A stretch of 64,000 nt of DNA from JBQTGK01 sp052400665 (GTDB taxonomy: Bacteria > Bacteroidota > Bacteroidia > Bacteroidales > Marinifilaceae). The notes under the pieces were generated by a model that saw only the letters and a list, made by a program, of their open reading frames with translations, made no database searches and was not told the origin of the DNA. The stretch lies in NCBI GenBank assembly GCA_052400665.1, contig JBQTGK010000009.1; one strand, written 5' to 3'. Below are positions 62,882-64,000 of the stretch, piece after piece. Within the stretch, counting starts at the first letter, position 1; each line of letters opens with the position of its first letter. The position numbers were made by a program, and so were the translations under genes.

Positions 62882-63892
62882 ATGTTTAGTCGATTATTAA
62901 GATTAATTCAAAGTAATACAGAAAGAACACCATTAGAAGATTATACAACAGAATTATTGGTTGGAGTTTTAGAAAATGATTGTGAGCTAAGAGATTTGTT
63001 TTGTAATAAATTTCTCGGACTTGAATCTAAAGAATTCATTGTTGAATCTCAGAAGAGGTATAAATTAGAAGGAGATAAAGATTGTATAATTGATGTAGTG
63101 ATTACAGGAGAAAATGAAATTTGTTTTATTGAGAATAAAGTAAAATCTAAAGAAGGCGAATTTCAATTAGAAAGGTATTCAAAGGTTCTTAAAGGATTAA
63201 ATAATGGTGGGCTTAGAACAAAACTTGCATATTGTACTGAGAGATCTGACCCAAAATATATAGAGAGTCATGATTTTATCCAATATAAATGGCACGATGT
63301 TGCCTGTTTTTTTAAAAATAATTCTGAGAATATATTGACAAAGTTATTTATAGATTTCCTAATCGATAATAAGATGAGTAGAGATATGACAATAAAAAGT
63401 ATAGACCTTGTGACAATGGAGAATCTATTAAATGTAGTAAGTTTAATAGACCAAACAATTGATAATGTTAAAGATGAATTCGAAAAGAAATTCGGTAATA
63501 TATCAGACTATAGATCAAATAGTAATTTTAAAAAGCAGATAGTAGACCATGAAAGAATGTGTGTATTATCAGAACCTGCTGTAAAAGGAAATGGCTGGTC
63601 AGAAATATTATATGGAGTTGAATTAAATGGAACTTTAGTTACTCAAATTTATATTGAAGCTAAAAATGAAAACCATGATAATTTCAAAATTGAAGTAGCA
63701 AAACAAGATGAATTTGAATATGATATTTTGGATGATGGTACTCTTATGTATTTAGCACAACCATTAGGTGATTTTCTTAATAATGAAGATTCTGAATCTG
63801 AAATAGAAGAATGGTTTTTATCCTCTTTTAATAAAATAGAAGAATTTATAGATAAAACGAAAGGAAATATTAATTGGAATAACAATGCCTAA
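62882..63892 (+). CDS. C14: PD-(D/E)XK nuclease superfamily protein
   Basis: The 336-residue protein matches the family of large PD-(D/E)XK proteins often annotated PDDEXK_4: DCIIDVVITGENEICFIENKVKSKEGEFQLERY gives Asp, Glu-x-Lys and the following Gln/Arg helix, about residues 63-98. The N-terminal RTPLEDYTTELLVGVLE is typical. Its TAA stop (63890-63892) lies within the R'' box GCCTAAC of attC-14. Confidence 0.87.
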   Translation: MFSRLLRLIQSNTERTPLEDYTTELLVGVLENDCELRDLFCNKFLGLESKEFIVESQKRYKLEGDKDCIIDVVITGENEICFIENKVKSKEGEFQLERYSKVLKGLNNGGLRTKLAYCTERSDPKYIESHDFIQYKWHDVACFFKNNSENILTKLFIDFLIDNKMSRDMTIKSIDLVTMENLLNVVSLIDQTIDNVKDEFEKKFGNISDYRSNSNFKKQIVDHERMCVLSEPAVKGNGWSEILYGVELNGTLVTQIYIEAKNENHDNFKIEVAKQDEFEYDILDDGTLMYLAQPLGDFLNNEDSESEIEEWFLSSFNKIEEFIDKTKGNINWNNNA

Positions 63893-63898
63893 CAAAAG
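63887..63898 (+). repeat. attC-14, left end, interrupted by an insertion sequence
   Basis: R'' GCCTAAC (63887-63893); AATGCCTAAC complements the C14 start GTTAGGCATT. Straight after the R'' box the sequence continues ACAAAAG and then enters an IS end, so only this part is seen. Confidence 0.8.
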
Positions 63899-64000
63899 TA
63901 ACCGTTGCACAACCGATTAAAATTAGTAGTATCCCATAAAGTGTGTAAGTAAAGTTATTCTGATTTTTTCGGAGCCTTTTTCTAGCTCAAGAAAAAAATT
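63899..64000. mobile_element. Left end of a second IS related to the attC-9 element (continues off window)
   Basis: Starting TAACCGTTGCACAACCGATT, identical to the left end at 55522 up to about 63922, then diverging. It enters attC-14 at the same base as the element in attC-9, preceded by the same ACAAAAG. It is a related but different element. Confidence 0.7.

Larger units (their letters stand above)
21081..64000 (+). mobile_element. Integron-like cassette array (recombinase plus at least 14 cassettes)
   Basis: Recombinase, attI-like site and a one-direction series of cassettes C1-C14. Boundaries (first base after the G|TT cut to the next G): C1 22612-23564, C2 23565-32941, C3 32942-44383, C4 44384-44907, C5 44908-49046, C6 49047-51660, C7 51661-52647, C8 52648-54205, C9 54206-57432, C10 57433-57989, C11 57990-60417, C12 60418 onward (disrupted), C13 61621-62852, C14 62853 to at least 63893. 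Each cassette's first 9-10 bases are the reverse complement of its own R'' box. The array continues beyond the right edge. Confidence 0.88.

Overview
The window reads as a chromosomal segment of an AT-rich Bacteroidota bacterium, probably a marine or sediment Marinilabiliales relative. The grounds are gene family types (bacterial V-ATPase with a DUF2764 subunit, a CusA-TolC fusion, GDCCVxC protein, carboxypeptidase-like SusC-type plug domain), TTG-N19-TAnnTTTG promoters, weak ribosome binding sites and low GC. The genus call is inference.

Positions 1-20.4 kb are ordinary core sequence: the start of a reverse-strand saccharopine-dehydrogenase-type oxidoreductase, mutS with a TTG start, a tRNA-Gly/tRNA-Leu pair, a small membrane protein, a TetR regulator, an RND efflux operon (adaptor, permease, crotonase-like protein, TolC), and a seven-gene V-type ATPase operon in the unusual order A-B-E-DUF2764-D-I-K. 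One inverted repeat, RTAAACTA-N12-TRGTTTAY, lies upstream of tetR, of the efflux operon and of the V-ATPase operon, so one TetR protein probably controls all three.

From 20.6 kb to the right edge the window is an integron-like gene-cassette array. A 481-residue tyrosine recombinase (21081-22526) lacks the IntI-specific insertion and carries a duplicated N-terminal module. Sixty-seven bases downstream a 20-bp site abuts the first cassette. Cassettes follow in one direction, each ending in a roughly 131-bp (some up to 196-bp) attC-like site with RYYYAAC and GTTRRRY-like ends. For all 13 cassettes whose two ends can be seen, the first 9-10 bases of the cassette are the reverse complement of the R'' box opening its own attC, which is the signature of excision and integration as a circle through a folded attC. 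The same 20-bp site occurs again at 61603-61622, again exactly abutting a cassette start.

Cargo: C1 exported/small membrane proteins; C2 (9.4 kb) a composite restriction-modification locus with an HTH controller; C3 (11.4 kb) heavy-metal efflux; C4 no gene; C5 HEPN-like + WD40 + PLD/J-domain proteins plus an ORF-less group II intron; C6 HEPN-like + duplicated-domain membrane protein; C7 DUF4019 lipoprotein; C8 a type II Thoeris-like macro/TIR pair; C9 a carboxypeptidase-like exported protein; C10 a small membrane protein; C11 a metallopeptidase lipoprotein and an exported protein; C12 wrecked by IS3 remnants; C13 a DUF1016 nuclease; C14 a PD-(D/E)XK protein. Both giant cassettes are bracketed by a shared 62-67 bp hairpin and an inverted AT-rich motif. 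Insertion elements of one type sit at the same base of two attC sites.
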